This document shows positions 53,637 through 63,280 of a DNA stretch of 64,000 nucleotides, piece by piece (the stretch's first letter is position 1; each line of letters opens with the position of its first letter). Made by a program: the position numbers and the translations under genes. The notes beneath the pieces are model-generated. The model was not told where the DNA came from and did no database searches. It saw nothing but the letters and a program-made list of their open reading frames with translations. Location: positions 186,001 to 250,000 of the forward strand of contig NZ_AUFK01000009.1 of assembly GCF_000426465.1 (NCBI RefSeq), given 5' to 3'. The stretch is from Epilithonimonas caeni DSM 17710. Its GTDB lineage: Bacteria > Bacteroidota > Bacteroidia > Flavobacteriales > Weeksellaceae.

Positions 53637-54155
53637 TCAATTTTCGTAGGTCTCGAAAGTTCCGTCCTGATAAAAAAATACAATTCGTCTAATTTTTTTA
53701 GATGAATTTTCTTGCTTTTTATCAAAATTCTCTAATGGCTGAGAATCCGCTAAAATATTTTTTCCTGACATTGGCTTAGAAATATCAGATTCTCGCGGTT
53801 TTGATTTTTCAGGTTTATCTTCATTTTCAGTCATTCCAAAATTATCATCATTGATCAAAGAGAAAAGATCTGGCAATGATGATTTCTTCTTTTCGACAAT
53901 TTCCGGCTTTTCTTCAATAATAGGTTCAGCTGTCTTTTCCGAGATAAGCATTTCACCTTGCCCATTTATCAGCCAATCCCATTCGATATCGGGAAAAGCA
54001 ACTTTGATTTTGGTAATGAAATCCAAAGACGGTTTGTTCCTCCCGGAAATAATATGAGAAATACTTGAACGCTGAACATTGATCTCTTCTGCAAATTCTG
54101 CAGGAGATAACTTTGAATATTCGATTACTTTTGTAATTCTATAGTTAAAATCCAT
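53637..54155 (-). CDS. Xre-family helix-turn-helix regulator
   Basis: 172 residues. The N-terminal HTH (about 1-65) has LSPAEFAEEINVQRSSISHIISGRNKPS. A flexible Glu/Lys/Pro-rich linker (70-155) and a short C-terminal strand pair (RRIVFFYQDGTFETY) follow. It is probably autoregulated: four TTAC-N4-GTAA palindromes cluster at its start and promoter (54125-54223), one covering the -7 element. Confidence 0.85.
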   Translation of the reverse strand: MDFNYRITKVIEYSKLSPAEFAEEINVQRSSISHIISGRNKPSLDFITKIKVAFPDIEWDWLINGQGEMLISEKTAEPIIEEKPEIVEKKKSSLPDLFSLINDDNFGMTENEDKPEKSKPRESDISKPMSGKNILADSQPLENFDKKQENSSKKIRRIVFFYQDGTFETYEN

Positions 54156-54223
54156 ATTACAAATGTAATAAAACTAAATTTATTATCATTTACAATTGTA
54201 ATAGAACTTGTTTACTTTTGTAA
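54125..54223. promoter_or_regulatory. Cluster of four TTAC-N4-GTAA operators
   Basis: Sites at 54125-54136, 54157-54168, 54190-54201 and 54212-54223, spaced 32, 33 and 22 bp, close to whole helical turns. The 54157 site contains the minus-strand -7 element TACATTTG (54160-54167) of the HTH gene. A fifth site is at 55000. Confidence 0.65.
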
Positions 54224-54999
54224 CAATGCTTGATTAATGTATAATTATTTGATATATAATTGATTATAGTCATAATTGTTAGTAAAGCAATATTATTTCT
54301 CATTTATAAGTATTCGTGATAAACCAGATGTGGAAAACATATAGGTTGTAAGAATCTAATTCATATCTACAGGCATATTTTTTAATTAATAAATATAAAA
54401 ATAGATTTAAATTAAGATTGTTATAATATTTAAAATCAATAAATTAATATTAACAAATTTTGAACTATTTTGTAAATAATAGTAATTAGTTAAATAATAG
54501 AGGTCTAAGTTCTTATACTTGATATTCCACATTAACTACATGTATTTTCTATTGATTGGTTATTACTTCGTTAGATCTATTTTTTCTATCTAAATAGAAA
54601 TCAAGTATCAAAGGACTTTATATATTCATTTTTTTTAATTATTATTTGAATAGAGCAGGGAAGTGTTGAGTAGAATTAGTCATTTCTGAATAATTCTGTT
54701 TAACATAATTGTTTATTAAATATAGAACATTGAAAATTATGAAAAATAGGGGAGTTGACTGTAATTTAGACGTTTATACATCTGTAAAAAATCAATATTC
54801 TTCTTTAGATTTATGTTTAATGATTTGACAAACAGATGAAACAAACGGACACAAAATCATATTCAAGTAAATTTGTAAAATAACTTTACTTAAATATTAT
54901 AAATAACTGATATTTAATTTATTATAATTTTTGAATAATGATAATGTAATCCACAAAAAAATCAACAGACAAATTGGCAATATACGTTGTTTAGTTGTT
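54224..54999. other. Long AT-rich gene-free region
   Basis: About 775 bases, strongly AT-rich, with stop codons in all frames and no frame longer than a few dozen codons. No tRNA, terminator or repeat was recognised. It may be regulatory or a decayed gene. Confidence 0.5.
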
Positions 55000-55011
55000 T
55001 TACAAATGTAA
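55000..55011. promoter_or_regulatory. TTAC-N4-GTAA operator upstream of the M14 peptidase gene
   Basis: TTACAAATGTAA, identical to the site at 54157, lies immediately before a TTTG (55012-55015) and a TATTTTTG -7 element (55037-55044). Probably a target of the HTH regulator. Confidence 0.55.
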
Positions 55012-55064
55012 TTTGGTTTTATATATGATTAAACCTTATTTTTGGGCAAAATCAAAAAGTCGAA

Positions 55065-56168
55065 ATGAATTTCAGTTTTCCATATTTTAAGAATGTAAAT
55101 TTCCCTGAACGCTATATTTCCCCTGAAAAATTATTTTCTTATCTACAGAGCAATTACAGCGATTATATAAAAGAGGTCGGAAGATCCAGTTTGGGGAAAC
55201 CTATCTATATGATGACTTTAGGAAATGGCAAAACTAGAGTTACCGCATGGTCACAAATGCATGGTAACGAATCTACCGCAACACTGGCAATGCTGGACTT
55301 GTTATCAATCTGGGAAAAACATCCGGAACTCAAAGAAAAGCTTTTGGATTCGATTCAATTGGATTTCATCTTTATGCTGAATCCTGATGGTTCTGAGGTC
55401 TGGACAAGAAGGAATGCTTTTGATATTGATATCAATAGAGACTATTTGAGAATGTCCAGCGTTGAAATGAAAATCCTGAAATCTGTGGTTCTAGAAGGAA
55501 ATTACGATTATGCACTTAATCTCCATGATCAGCGTACGATCTTCACAACGGATGGCGAACATCCTGCAACCTTATCATTTCTGGCCCCATCGGAAAATAT
55601 AGAAAGAACGGTTACGGAAAACAGGAAAAAAAGTATGGCTGTCATTGCTGCGATCTACCTTCAGATGAAGCAAATCCTACCGAACAGAATCGCCAAATAC
55701 ACAGATGAATTTTATCCGACATCCAGTGGCGATAATTTTATGAAGGCCGGCGTTACACCGATTTTATTTGAAGGCGGTTTTTTCGAAAATGATCTGGACA
55801 GAGAAAAAACCAGAGAGTTTTACACACATGCTCTATATTTTGCCTTGAAAGCGATCTCGGTGCTTAAAGGTGATACTTATAGTTATGAAACTTATTTTGA
55901 CATTCCGCAAAATAAAGAAACCCATTTTGATCTTATTTATAGAAATGTCAAGCTTAACACAGATTTTGAATGTATTCTGGATATCGCTGTGCAATACAGA
56001 GAAATTCTGGACAGCAATAAAAATTTGACTTATCAGCCATACGTTGTTGAAGTTGGCGATCTGAATCATAAAAAAGGCTGGACAGAAATCGACTGTATGG
56101 ATAAGAAATTTGTTTCTGTCAAAAGATTTCCAAAGCTGGATGCTTTAGTAGATTTTAAAATCGAATAA
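55065..56168 (+). CDS. M14-family zinc carboxypeptidase
   Basis: 367 residues. Zinc ligands: HGNE (HxxE) in SQMHGNESTATLA and the later His in LNLHDQRTIF; the catalytic Glu lies in FEGGFFEND. No signal peptide is visible, so it may be cytoplasmic or exported by another route. It removes C-terminal residues from peptides or acts on cell-wall peptides; the substrate is unknown. A regulator operator sits in the promoter. Confidence 0.88.
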   Translation: MNFSFPYFKNVNFPERYISPEKLFSYLQSNYSDYIKEVGRSSLGKPIYMMTLGNGKTRVTAWSQMHGNESTATLAMLDLLSIWEKHPELKEKLLDSIQLDFIFMLNPDGSEVWTRRNAFDIDINRDYLRMSSVEMKILKSVVLEGNYDYALNLHDQRTIFTTDGEHPATLSFLAPSENIERTVTENRKKSMAVIAAIYLQMKQILPNRIAKYTDEFYPTSSGDNFMKAGVTPILFEGGFFENDLDREKTREFYTHALYFALKAISVLKGDTYSYETYFDIPQNKETHFDLIYRNVKLNTDFECILDIAVQYREILDSNKNLTYQPYVVEVGDLNHKKGWTEIDCMDKKFVSVKRFPKLDALVDFKIE

Positions 56169-56347
56169 ATTTTCAATAAACAGCATATTATAATCACTTG
56201 ATAAGATATGAGTTATATACTCTATTTAACATAATATAAATTATAGGACATTTTAGGATTGCTGAAAAAGGAGAGATATACCTCTATTTCAGACGAATAT
56301 TTTGGTATAATATTTTCTAAATTCATTCTATCCCAAAATAAACTATT

Positions 56348-56854
56348 ATGAAAAATTTATTTATAGTTCTTTCAGGAATCATTCTTTTAATTTCCTGTGA
56401 AAAAAACGACGGCAAACAATCCCACGTCGAAAATCGAAAACCTGATACGCTGGCTATTCCAAATCAAGAAAAAAATGTTATCCCAGAAGCTGAAAATGTT
56501 GATTATTGCTATCTGAATGTTCTGGCTAAGGATTCCATGTTCATGACTTACAGAGTTACCAATGGCATTGTTAAAGGAAAACTGAAATATAAAAACTTTG
56601 AGAAAGATTCGTCTTTCGGAGAAATTACAGGAACTATTTCCGCAGATACATTAAAAGTAAATTATAAGTTTGTTTCTGAAGGTGTTACAAGTGAACGAGA
56701 AATTTATTTCTTACAAGATAGCGGCGTTTTATTGGAAGGAATTGGAAATTATGCGGACAATAATTCTGCAAAACTCGTTTATCGATCACCAAAAGCGATC
56801 AATTATTCCACAGGACGCAGACTGAACCCGGTTGATTGTAAATCAATTAAATAA
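56348..56854 (+). CDS. Lipoprotein of unknown function
   Basis: 168 residues with a lipoprotein signal (GIILLISCEK). The mature part is beta-rich with one Cys near each end (DYCYLN, NPVDCKS). Unrecognised. It converges with the minus-strand GH30 gene; a perfect palindrome at 56856-56879 separates them. Confidence 0.65.
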   Translation: MKNLFIVLSGIILLISCEKNDGKQSHVENRKPDTLAIPNQEKNVIPEAENVDYCYLNVLAKDSMFMTYRVTNGIVKGKLKYKNFEKDSSFGEITGTISADTLKVNYKFVSEGVTSEREIYFLQDSGVLLEGIGNYADNNSAKLVYRSPKAINYSTGRRLNPVDCKSIK

Positions 56855-56855
56855 A

Positions 56856-56879
56856 AACAGCAGCTGATCAGCTGCTGTT
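56856..56879 (-). terminator. 24-base perfect palindrome, terminator of the glucan locus
   Basis: AACAGCAGCTGA pairs with TCAGCTGCTGTT. On the minus strand the stem is followed by TTTTATTT, so it mainly terminates the GH30 transcript; on the plus strand the T run is missing. Confidence 0.75.
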
Positions 56880-56901
56880 CATACCCTTAAAAATATATAA
56901 T

Positions 56902-58341
56902 TTATAAAACTATAGTCTGTATAGAATGTGCCGGTGCAGACAGTTTGGATGATTTTCCTTCGATCCAGAGATTGAAATCTGTATCTGCATCGCCTTCGTT
57001 CATTACGATTACCACCAATTCCCCATTTTCATTCATAAAGCTTGTTGACAAAAGGAAATCTTTATTAGTTGAAGTTCCGATTCTTTGTGCATTTGGTTTT
57101 ACATATTTTGAAATGTGTCCGATGTAGTAATACTCATAAGTATAGTGCAGCTCCCCTGTTCTCGTATCCGCGATAATTGGCGCAAAACATAGATTATTGG
57201 CATGATTCGGGCCGCCTTTTTCATCCAAAAGAATGTTCCAGTCTGTCCACGCTGCAGTTCCTTTGTTAAAATCATTGATCATATTTCTTCCGTAAAGCTC
57301 ACCCAGACTTACATCGTAAATTTTATTAAAATCGAATTGTTCCTTGCAGCCTTCCGTAAAGATCAGAAATTTATCCGGAAAAGCTCTTTGAGTTTCAGCC
57401 AGATTATCGAATAATTGAGATTTGTTATTCCACGTCTCATACCAGTGATAACCTATTCCGGAAGCGTATTTGGATGTTTCGGGATCTTGTAAGGTTGTAG
57501 TTGCCCTCTGATAGATCAGATCCCTGTTATGGTCCCAGATAATTACTTTTTTGTCTTTGTAACCATTTTTCCAAAGTGTCGGTCCAAGATTTTCTCTAAG
57601 GAATTTTCCCTCTTCATCAGCTGTATAAATACAAGATTCCCAGGTCTGTGTTGCCATTGGCTCGTTTTGAACCGTTAATCCCCAGATTGGAATATTTCTC
57701 TTTTCATATTCCTGAATGAATTTAACATAATAATTTGCCCAAACCTGGTAATAATTATCCAATAATCTTCCACCTTTCAACATACTGTTATTCGATTTCA
57801 TCCAAGCTGGCGGACTCCACGGACTGAAATAGAACCTGAAATCCTTCGGATCAATTTCTTTCTGAGCCAATTTGATCAGAGGAATTTTGAACTTCTCATC
57901 GTGCTTTATGTCAAAGGAATTCAGAGAGGTATCATTATCTTTTACGTATGTATAATTGTCGCTTGAGAAATCGCACGAGTTCATATTGGTTCTCACAAGA
58001 TTGTAGCCAATTCCGGATTTGCCATAATAAGCTTCTATGAATTCTTTCTGTTTATTCTTTGGCAACTTGGCGAAAATCTCTGCTGATGCATCTGTAATGG
58101 CACCTCCGATTCCGATCAATTTCTGATATTTGAAATCCGGGTCAACAAAAACACAAACATCGGTTTCTTTTGGCTGAGGAAAGTCTACGAATTTTGCGTT
58201 CCCCTTTTTGGCAAATTTTTCATTGTTTTTTTGAGAAGTAATGATAATTCTCCCCTCTTTTATGCCATTTTTCCAGTAATTCTGTGCATTGCAATTAATG
58301 ATAATTCCTGTCATAAAACAAGATATGATCAATCTTTTCAT
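56902..58341 (-). CDS. Glycoside hydrolase family 30 enzyme (downstream copy)
   Basis: 479 residues with a signal peptide. The (beta/alpha)8 barrel has IGIGGAITDASA, the acid/base Glu in VQNEPMA and the nucleophile Glu in IFTEGC; a small C-terminal beta domain follows (WIEGKSSKLSAPAHS). Members cleave beta-1,6- and beta-1,3-linked glucans or glucosylceramide-like bonds. It is the last gene of the locus, 36 bases after the GH16 gene. Confidence 0.9.
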   Translation of the reverse strand: MKRLIISCFMTGIIINCNAQNYWKNGIKEGRIIITSQKNNEKFAKKGNAKFVDFPQPKETDVCVFVDPDFKYQKLIGIGGAITDASAEIFAKLPKNKQKEFIEAYYGKSGIGYNLVRTNMNSCDFSSDNYTYVKDNDTSLNSFDIKHDEKFKIPLIKLAQKEIDPKDFRFYFSPWSPPAWMKSNNSMLKGGRLLDNYYQVWANYYVKFIQEYEKRNIPIWGLTVQNEPMATQTWESCIYTADEEGKFLRENLGPTLWKNGYKDKKVIIWDHNRDLIYQRATTTLQDPETSKYASGIGYHWYETWNNKSQLFDNLAETQRAFPDKFLIFTEGCKEQFDFNKIYDVSLGELYGRNMINDFNKGTAAWTDWNILLDEKGGPNHANNLCFAPIIADTRTGELHYTYEYYYIGHISKYVKPNAQRIGTSTNKDFLLSTSFMNENGELVVIVMNEGDADTDFNLWIEGKSSKLSAPAHSIQTIVL

Positions 58342-58377
58342 TCGTTGATATTCTAAATTAATAGAATTTTTTATTTG

Positions 58378-59166
58378 TTAATTATTTAATTTATAGATTC
58401 TTACATAATCAATCAAGAACTTCTGAGGATAGATTCCGGAATTTACACCTTCTTTTCCACCCCAATTTCCACCAACAGCCTGATTCAGGATCAGGTAGAA
58501 TGGTTGGTCAAATGGCCAGGCATCATAGGTTTTTTCTGTATTGATGTAAGTAAAGTATTTCTTGTCATCCACATACATCTCGATTTTCTCAGGCGTCCAA
58601 TCTGCTCTGTAAACATGGAACTCACTTGTTGCGTCCTTTATAATGATCGTATCAGTTTTCTGAGTTCCGATAACGTGATTATATTTTTTGGTGTGAACCG
58701 AAGCGTGGATAAAACCCTCGTTATAGCCAACATGTTCCATAATATCGATTTCCCCATCATCCGGCCATTTTTTGATGTTCTCGCTCAACATCCATATTGC
58801 CGGCCAGGTTCCCTTCCCTTTTGGTAATTTTGCTCGTACTTCCACACTTCCATATTTGAAAGGAAAAGTTTCCTTGGTTACTAACTTTGCAGAAGTGTAA
58901 TCATTCTTTTCCCATTTTTCTTTTCTGGCTTCTATAACGAGTTTCCCATCCTCGATCCTTGCATTTTCCTTTCGGTCTTTAGTATAAAATTGAAGTTCAT
59001 TATTCCCGAAACCGTTGCCTCCAACCTCAAAAGTCCATTTTGATGGATCGATAGACTTTTCATTGAACTCATCCTGGAAAATCAAAACCCGTTTTTCCTT
59101 TGCCACAGAACAAGAAATCGCAATTGATAATAAAACGATACCAGAAATTGAAACGATGTTTTTCAT
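58378..59166 (-). CDS. Glycoside hydrolase family 16 (laminarinase-like), lipoprotein
   Basis: 262 residues with a lipobox (AISCS). The catalytic signature GEIDIMEHVG (ExDxxE) is intact, inside the beta-jelly-roll fold. GH16 laminarinases cut beta-1,3-glucans internally. The lipoprotein signal places it on a membrane surface. It lies between two GH30 genes. Confidence 0.93.
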   Translation of the reverse strand: MKNIVSISGIVLLSIAISCSVAKEKRVLIFQDEFNEKSIDPSKWTFEVGGNGFGNNELQFYTKDRKENARIEDGKLVIEARKEKWEKNDYTSAKLVTKETFPFKYGSVEVRAKLPKGKGTWPAIWMLSENIKKWPDDGEIDIMEHVGYNEGFIHASVHTKKYNHVIGTQKTDTIIIKDATSEFHVYRADWTPEKIEMYVDDKKYFTYINTEKTYDAWPFDQPFYLILNQAVGGNWGGKEGVNSGIYPQKFLIDYVRIYKLNN

Positions 59167-59185
59167 TACTAATGAATATTTCAGA

Positions 59186-60646
59186 TTAAAAAACGAAAGT
59201 TGCTACAGACCTTGGAGACAAAGAAGTTGCCGCACTTTTATTGTTATATCTGATATTGAAGTTTTCGGTATTGTTACCTTCATTCAGAACAATAAGTGTA
59301 ATTTTTCCGCCAGGTGTTACAAATGCGACAGAACTTAAACTTCCCGGTTGTGTAGAAGCAATCCTTTGAGAATTCTGAGGAACGAATTTTGAAGCCTGTG
59401 CAATAATATAATAGGCAACATTTTTTGTAAACATTTCACTGGAATTGATAGTGATCGCTCCCTTACATTCTGTACAACCGCCAGGCGTATGAGGGTTATA
59501 GGAAGCATCGTTGGCAACATTCCATTCAAGGGCTACTTTGCTCCAGTTTCTCATAGAGCCGATGATGACATTTTTCGTATGCCAGATCAGATCATCTGAG
59601 AATGAAGAATTAGCGCCGGTCCATTGCTCTGTAAAATAAAGATTCTTGGTTGGATAAGCTAAATGTACATTACTTAGAACACCGATATTTCCAGCGTACA
59701 AATGAAATGCAGAACCGTCAACATACTTTGCTGCTTCTGCGTCGGCTAAGATATCCATCGGGTAATCTGGTTTGTCGCAGTTATGGTCATAAAGAACAAT
59801 TTTGGTGTTGATTCCAGCATTCTGAAAAGCAGGTCCCAAATGATTTTTTATGAATTCACCTTGTTGAGCAGATGTCATATACATACTTGGATTGTTCCCA
59901 GGATGCAACGGCTCATTTTGAGGTGTGATGGCATCGATAGTAATGCCTTGTGCTTTCATACCTTGAATATATTTAACAAAATATTGAGCATAAACACTAT
60001 AATATTGAGGTAAGAGACTTCCACCAATGCTACTTCCATTGTCCTTCATCCAAACAGGAGGTGACCAAGGTGTGGCAATGATCTTGATATTTGGATTGAT
60101 GGCCAGAATTTTTTTCAGCATATCAATAACAGCCTGGTCTTTGGCCATTGAAAATTGAGATAAGGATGTATCTGTTTGACCAGCTGGAAGATCATTATAA
60201 GAGAAAACTTCCCCATTGAGGTCAGATGCGCCAATACTCAATCTTAAATAACTGACAGCAATGGAGTTATCATTACTTGAAAAAAGTTGTTGCAACAATT
60301 CCTCTTTCTTAGCAGAAGATAGTTGATTGATCACTTGAACACTACCACCAGTCAAGGTATAACCAAATCCATCAATAGTCTGGTATTTTTGTCCTGCATC
60401 AATCTCAATGGTCTGATAATTATTGGAAGTATTTTTAAAATAAATGTCGCTTTGCTTCTGAAGCTTAATTGTTTCATCTGCTTTTGTTAACCAAACGGTA
60501 GCAGAAGCATAATTACCATTATCGTCACCGTCATTTGAAGGTGGATTTGATTGATCATCTACACTGCTACTTTGGCAAAACAATAGTGAGAAAAATGTAA
60601 CTCCTAAGAAGAATAATTTATTGGGAAATATTTTTGTGTTATACAT
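59186..60646 (-). CDS. Glycoside hydrolase family 30 enzyme (upstream copy), lipoprotein
   Basis: 486 residues. Lipoprotein signal ends SLLFCQSS, then an Asp/Asn/Gly linker. The barrel has GFGYTLTGGS, the acid/base Glu in TPQNEPL and the nucleophile Glu in YFTEQWTG, plus a C-terminal beta domain (RYNNKSAATSLSPRS). It is only distantly similar to the GH30 at 56902, so the two may differ in linkage preference. Confidence 0.9.
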   Translation of the reverse strand: MYNTKIFPNKLFFLGVTFFSLLFCQSSSVDDQSNPPSNDGDDNGNYASATVWLTKADETIKLQKQSDIYFKNTSNNYQTIEIDAGQKYQTIDGFGYTLTGGSVQVINQLSSAKKEELLQQLFSSNDNSIAVSYLRLSIGASDLNGEVFSYNDLPAGQTDTSLSQFSMAKDQAVIDMLKKILAINPNIKIIATPWSPPVWMKDNGSSIGGSLLPQYYSVYAQYFVKYIQGMKAQGITIDAITPQNEPLHPGNNPSMYMTSAQQGEFIKNHLGPAFQNAGINTKIVLYDHNCDKPDYPMDILADAEAAKYVDGSAFHLYAGNIGVLSNVHLAYPTKNLYFTEQWTGANSSFSDDLIWHTKNVIIGSMRNWSKVALEWNVANDASYNPHTPGGCTECKGAITINSSEMFTKNVAYYIIAQASKFVPQNSQRIASTQPGSLSSVAFVTPGGKITLIVLNEGNNTENFNIRYNNKSAATSLSPRSVATFVF

Positions 60647-60756
60647 TTTAATTAGATTTAATAGATACCAAGATTTTTTAGAGAGAATTGTACCGAAATA
60701 ATTATCTTTCCACTACAGCTCTCTTTTGCTAAAAGAAGCTTAATTTGATTTTTAGT

Positions 60757-60793
60757 AAAAAAAAATGAAAGAGGTTTTTTGAGGACCTCTTTC
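60757..60793 (-). terminator. Terminator of the SusCD operon
   Basis: On the minus strand GAAAGAGGT pairs with ACCTCTTTC, followed by nine T. It lies between the PKD lipoprotein gene and the first GH30 gene, so the enzymes may be transcribed by read-through or from their own promoter. Confidence 0.85.
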
Positions 60794-60818
60794 ACCCTAA
60801 GAATATGATAAGAAAAAA

Positions 60819-61709
60819 TTAGTTTATCCCTCGAAATTCAACTTTTGTAATAGAAATTCCATCTTTCATATCGTTACCTCCTGATCTGATGGCAAAATAT
60901 GCAACTCCAGTTTTGGTTGCTGTAAAGATTCCCTCTGGATTATTGGCATTTTTAGATCCAACATTCGAAATTTTACCTTCAAAAGCGGAAGTTCCACTAC
61001 CAGCCCAAGTGTTAATAGCTCTCAACCAAGTTGAATCGTTACCGTCTCCTGTATAATCATTATTAGCTGTAGGCTTTGTGTAGCCAACATAGATTTCAAA
61101 CCAGGAATCAGTAACACCGGATTTAGAACTAACAACAGCATCAGCTTTGTATTTACGACCTTCTACAACATTCACTTCCTGATAAAGTACGTTTCTGTTC
61201 CATTTTGTTGCCGTAAAAGTAGCCTGCCCATTTCCCCAAGTCCATAGAGCAGAACCACCATCAGTTCCATTAGGATTAGGGAAAGTCAATGACCATTTTG
61301 CCACATCTGTTGCATCCTCAAATCTTCCACCCTGAATCATATTTCCAGCTGCGGGGTCTGATTTATCAACAGTAATTGTTTGACTAGCTGTACCACCAAC
61401 AATTCCTCCTTGTCCGATAATTTCGTGCTGGACAGTGTAAGTTCCTTCATCTGGAATGAAAACATCATAAATATTTGGACCAACTCCAAATCCACCTCCG
61501 TCACCTAAATCCCATCTGGATTGGATATAGTTGTTATTGGAAGCAGTTAATCTATAGTGATTTTCAGAAGTTTTTGTAACTGTAAAAGAAGCATCTGAGT
61601 TAGTAGGTGTAAGGCCATTACCATCTCCTTCTACTCTATCTGGAGTACAAGAAACCGGAAGTATTGCAATAGCTGTTCCTAACAATATTTTTGTAAAATC
61701 TATTTTCAT
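60819..61709 (-). CDS. PKD-domain surface lipoprotein of the glucan locus (SusE-position)
   Basis: 296 residues with a lipobox (LPVSCT). A PKD-like domain follows (about 40-115: WDLGDGG... DEGTYTVQ), then a carbohydrate-binding-like jelly roll (MIQGGRFEDATDVAKW...). It occupies the SusE position after SusD, so it probably binds glucan at the cell surface. Confidence 0.8.
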   Translation of the reverse strand: MKIDFTKILLGTAIAILPVSCTPDRVEGDGNGLTPTNSDASFTVTKTSENHYRLTASNNNYIQSRWDLGDGGGFGVGPNIYDVFIPDEGTYTVQHEIIGQGGIVGGTASQTITVDKSDPAAGNMIQGGRFEDATDVAKWSLTFPNPNGTDGGSALWTWGNGQATFTATKWNRNVLYQEVNVVEGRKYKADAVVSSKSGVTDSWFEIYVGYTKPTANNDYTGDGNDSTWLRAINTWAGSGTSAFEGKISNVGSKNANNPEGIFTATKTGVAYFAIRSGGNDMKDGISITKVEFRGIN

Positions 61710-61723
61710 TGTTTTTATTATTT

Positions 61724-63268
61724 TTAGTTATAGCCTGGATTTTGCTTTATTGCAGTGTTTTGCAATTCAGTATAAGGAATTGGAAGTATTTCATTTTTAC
61801 CAGCAACAAATCCCTTAACTGCTAAAACAGAAGGAGCATCACCCCATCTTACCAAATCGAACCAGCGAATACCTTCTCCGGCAAATTCTCTTCTTCTTTC
61901 ATTTTTAATAGCCTGCAATGAAACAGGAACAGAAGAAAGTCCTACTCTTGCTCTTACTGCATCTAATAAAGCTTGAGCTCGTGCTCCTGTTGCACCGAGT
62001 GCCTCGGCTTCCATAAGATAGGTATCCGCAAGACGTATAGCTACATAATTTTGGTAAAAATTTAATTCCATAGCTCCTGGCTCAGGTGATTTCGCAGCAG
62101 TATATGGCGCATATTTTTTAAGGAAGTAACCCGTATCTAAATAAGCTGCAGAATAGCTGATTTTTCCATCTTGCACTAATTTTTTGGCATCTATAATAGT
62201 AGCATCAAAACGCGGATCCCCTGTCATGAAATTATATAAATTTTCTGTAATAGTATTAAATGACCAGCCAGCCACCAAATCTGGGGCATCGTTGTTTGGA
62301 ACATTTTTTAGTGTATAAGATCTTGGTCCGGTCATAATACAAATAGAGTTACCTTCATCCCTACCTTGGCCCCAGAAATCCCAATCAGAATGTCCTTTGT
62401 AGCTATATACTGCCTCCAAAACAGATTCTGTGGTAAATCTGTTATCATATTTAAAAAGGCTGCTGTAATTATCCACTAATTTATATCCATATTGGCTTGT
62501 TTGTCCTGGAGTTCCATTTACTTCTGCAAATTGGGCTGCTGCAAGATCATTCTTCTTATCATAGAGATAAATTTTTCCCAGGATTGCTCTTGCACTTCCT
62601 TGTGTTATACGCCCCCTCTCAGAAGGTGTAGTGGAAGGAATTATCATTGGTAAATCTGCAATTACTGAAGCAATATCCCCCTCAATCTGGCTATACACAT
62701 CTTTAGGGTTCGCTTGTGGTATATTCCAATAATCGTCATTAGAAGTGATAGGTTTAAGAATCAACGGGATATTACCGAACATTCTCACAAGTTCAAAGTA
62801 ATACAATGATCGTAATACAGTCACTTCTGCAAAAATCCTTTTTTTGAAGTTTTCTGAAACAGGCGCATCAGGTATTCTACTAATTACCCAGTTTGCTCTC
62901 GCAATTCCCTGATAATAATCTTTCCAATAACTTGCAGGCATTGTAATCGGATTAATAGTATAATTATTAAATCCTTGAATTCCTGCTCCATCTCCTGAAT
63001 TACCACCACCAGAATAGAAATCGTCCGATCCGGCATTGAAAAAGGTTACCATATTCTCAAAACCTCCAGCATACTTTTTCATAATATCATATACAGATGC
63101 TGTAGCACTAAGGCATTGTTCTTCGGACAAGAAGTAATTTGTATCATCAAAAGTTCCTGTATTTTCTATATCCCCGATATAATCTCCAGTACAGTTTACA
63201 CTCCCAAAACTTAGTCCGGTTAACATAATTATTGCCAATCCTTTATATATAAATCTTTTATTTTTCAT
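61724..63268 (-). CDS. SusD/RagB-family nutrient-binding lipoprotein
   Basis: 514 residues with a lipobox (FGSVNCTGD). The TPR-containing SusD fold is recognisable from RIPDAPVSENFKKRIFAEV, RITQGSARAILGKIYLY, VAIRLADTYLMEAEALG and the C-terminal IKNERRREFAGEGIRWFDLVRW. It lids the SusC transporter and binds the glycan. The gene starts 12 bases after susC ends. Confidence 0.95.
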   Translation of the reverse strand: MKNKRFIYKGLAIIMLTGLSFGSVNCTGDYIGDIENTGTFDDTNYFLSEEQCLSATASVYDIMKKYAGGFENMVTFFNAGSDDFYSGGGNSGDGAGIQGFNNYTINPITMPASYWKDYYQGIARANWVISRIPDAPVSENFKKRIFAEVTVLRSLYYFELVRMFGNIPLILKPITSNDDYWNIPQANPKDVYSQIEGDIASVIADLPMIIPSTTPSERGRITQGSARAILGKIYLYDKKNDLAAAQFAEVNGTPGQTSQYGYKLVDNYSSLFKYDNRFTTESVLEAVYSYKGHSDWDFWGQGRDEGNSICIMTGPRSYTLKNVPNNDAPDLVAGWSFNTITENLYNFMTGDPRFDATIIDAKKLVQDGKISYSAAYLDTGYFLKKYAPYTAAKSPEPGAMELNFYQNYVAIRLADTYLMEAEALGATGARAQALLDAVRARVGLSSVPVSLQAIKNERRREFAGEGIRWFDLVRWGDAPSVLAVKGFVAGKNEILPIPYTELQNTAIKQNPGYN

Positions 63269-63280
63269 TTTTTTCTACTA

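Noticed and set aside
54125-54223. A CRISPR-like repeat array
   Set aside because: The repeats are 12-base palindromes with 10-21 base gaps, which fits operators and not CRISPR repeats; no cas gene is present.
56856-56879. The 24-base palindrome as a regulator binding site
   Set aside because: It lies between two convergent stops and has a T run on the minus strand, so a terminator is the simpler reading.
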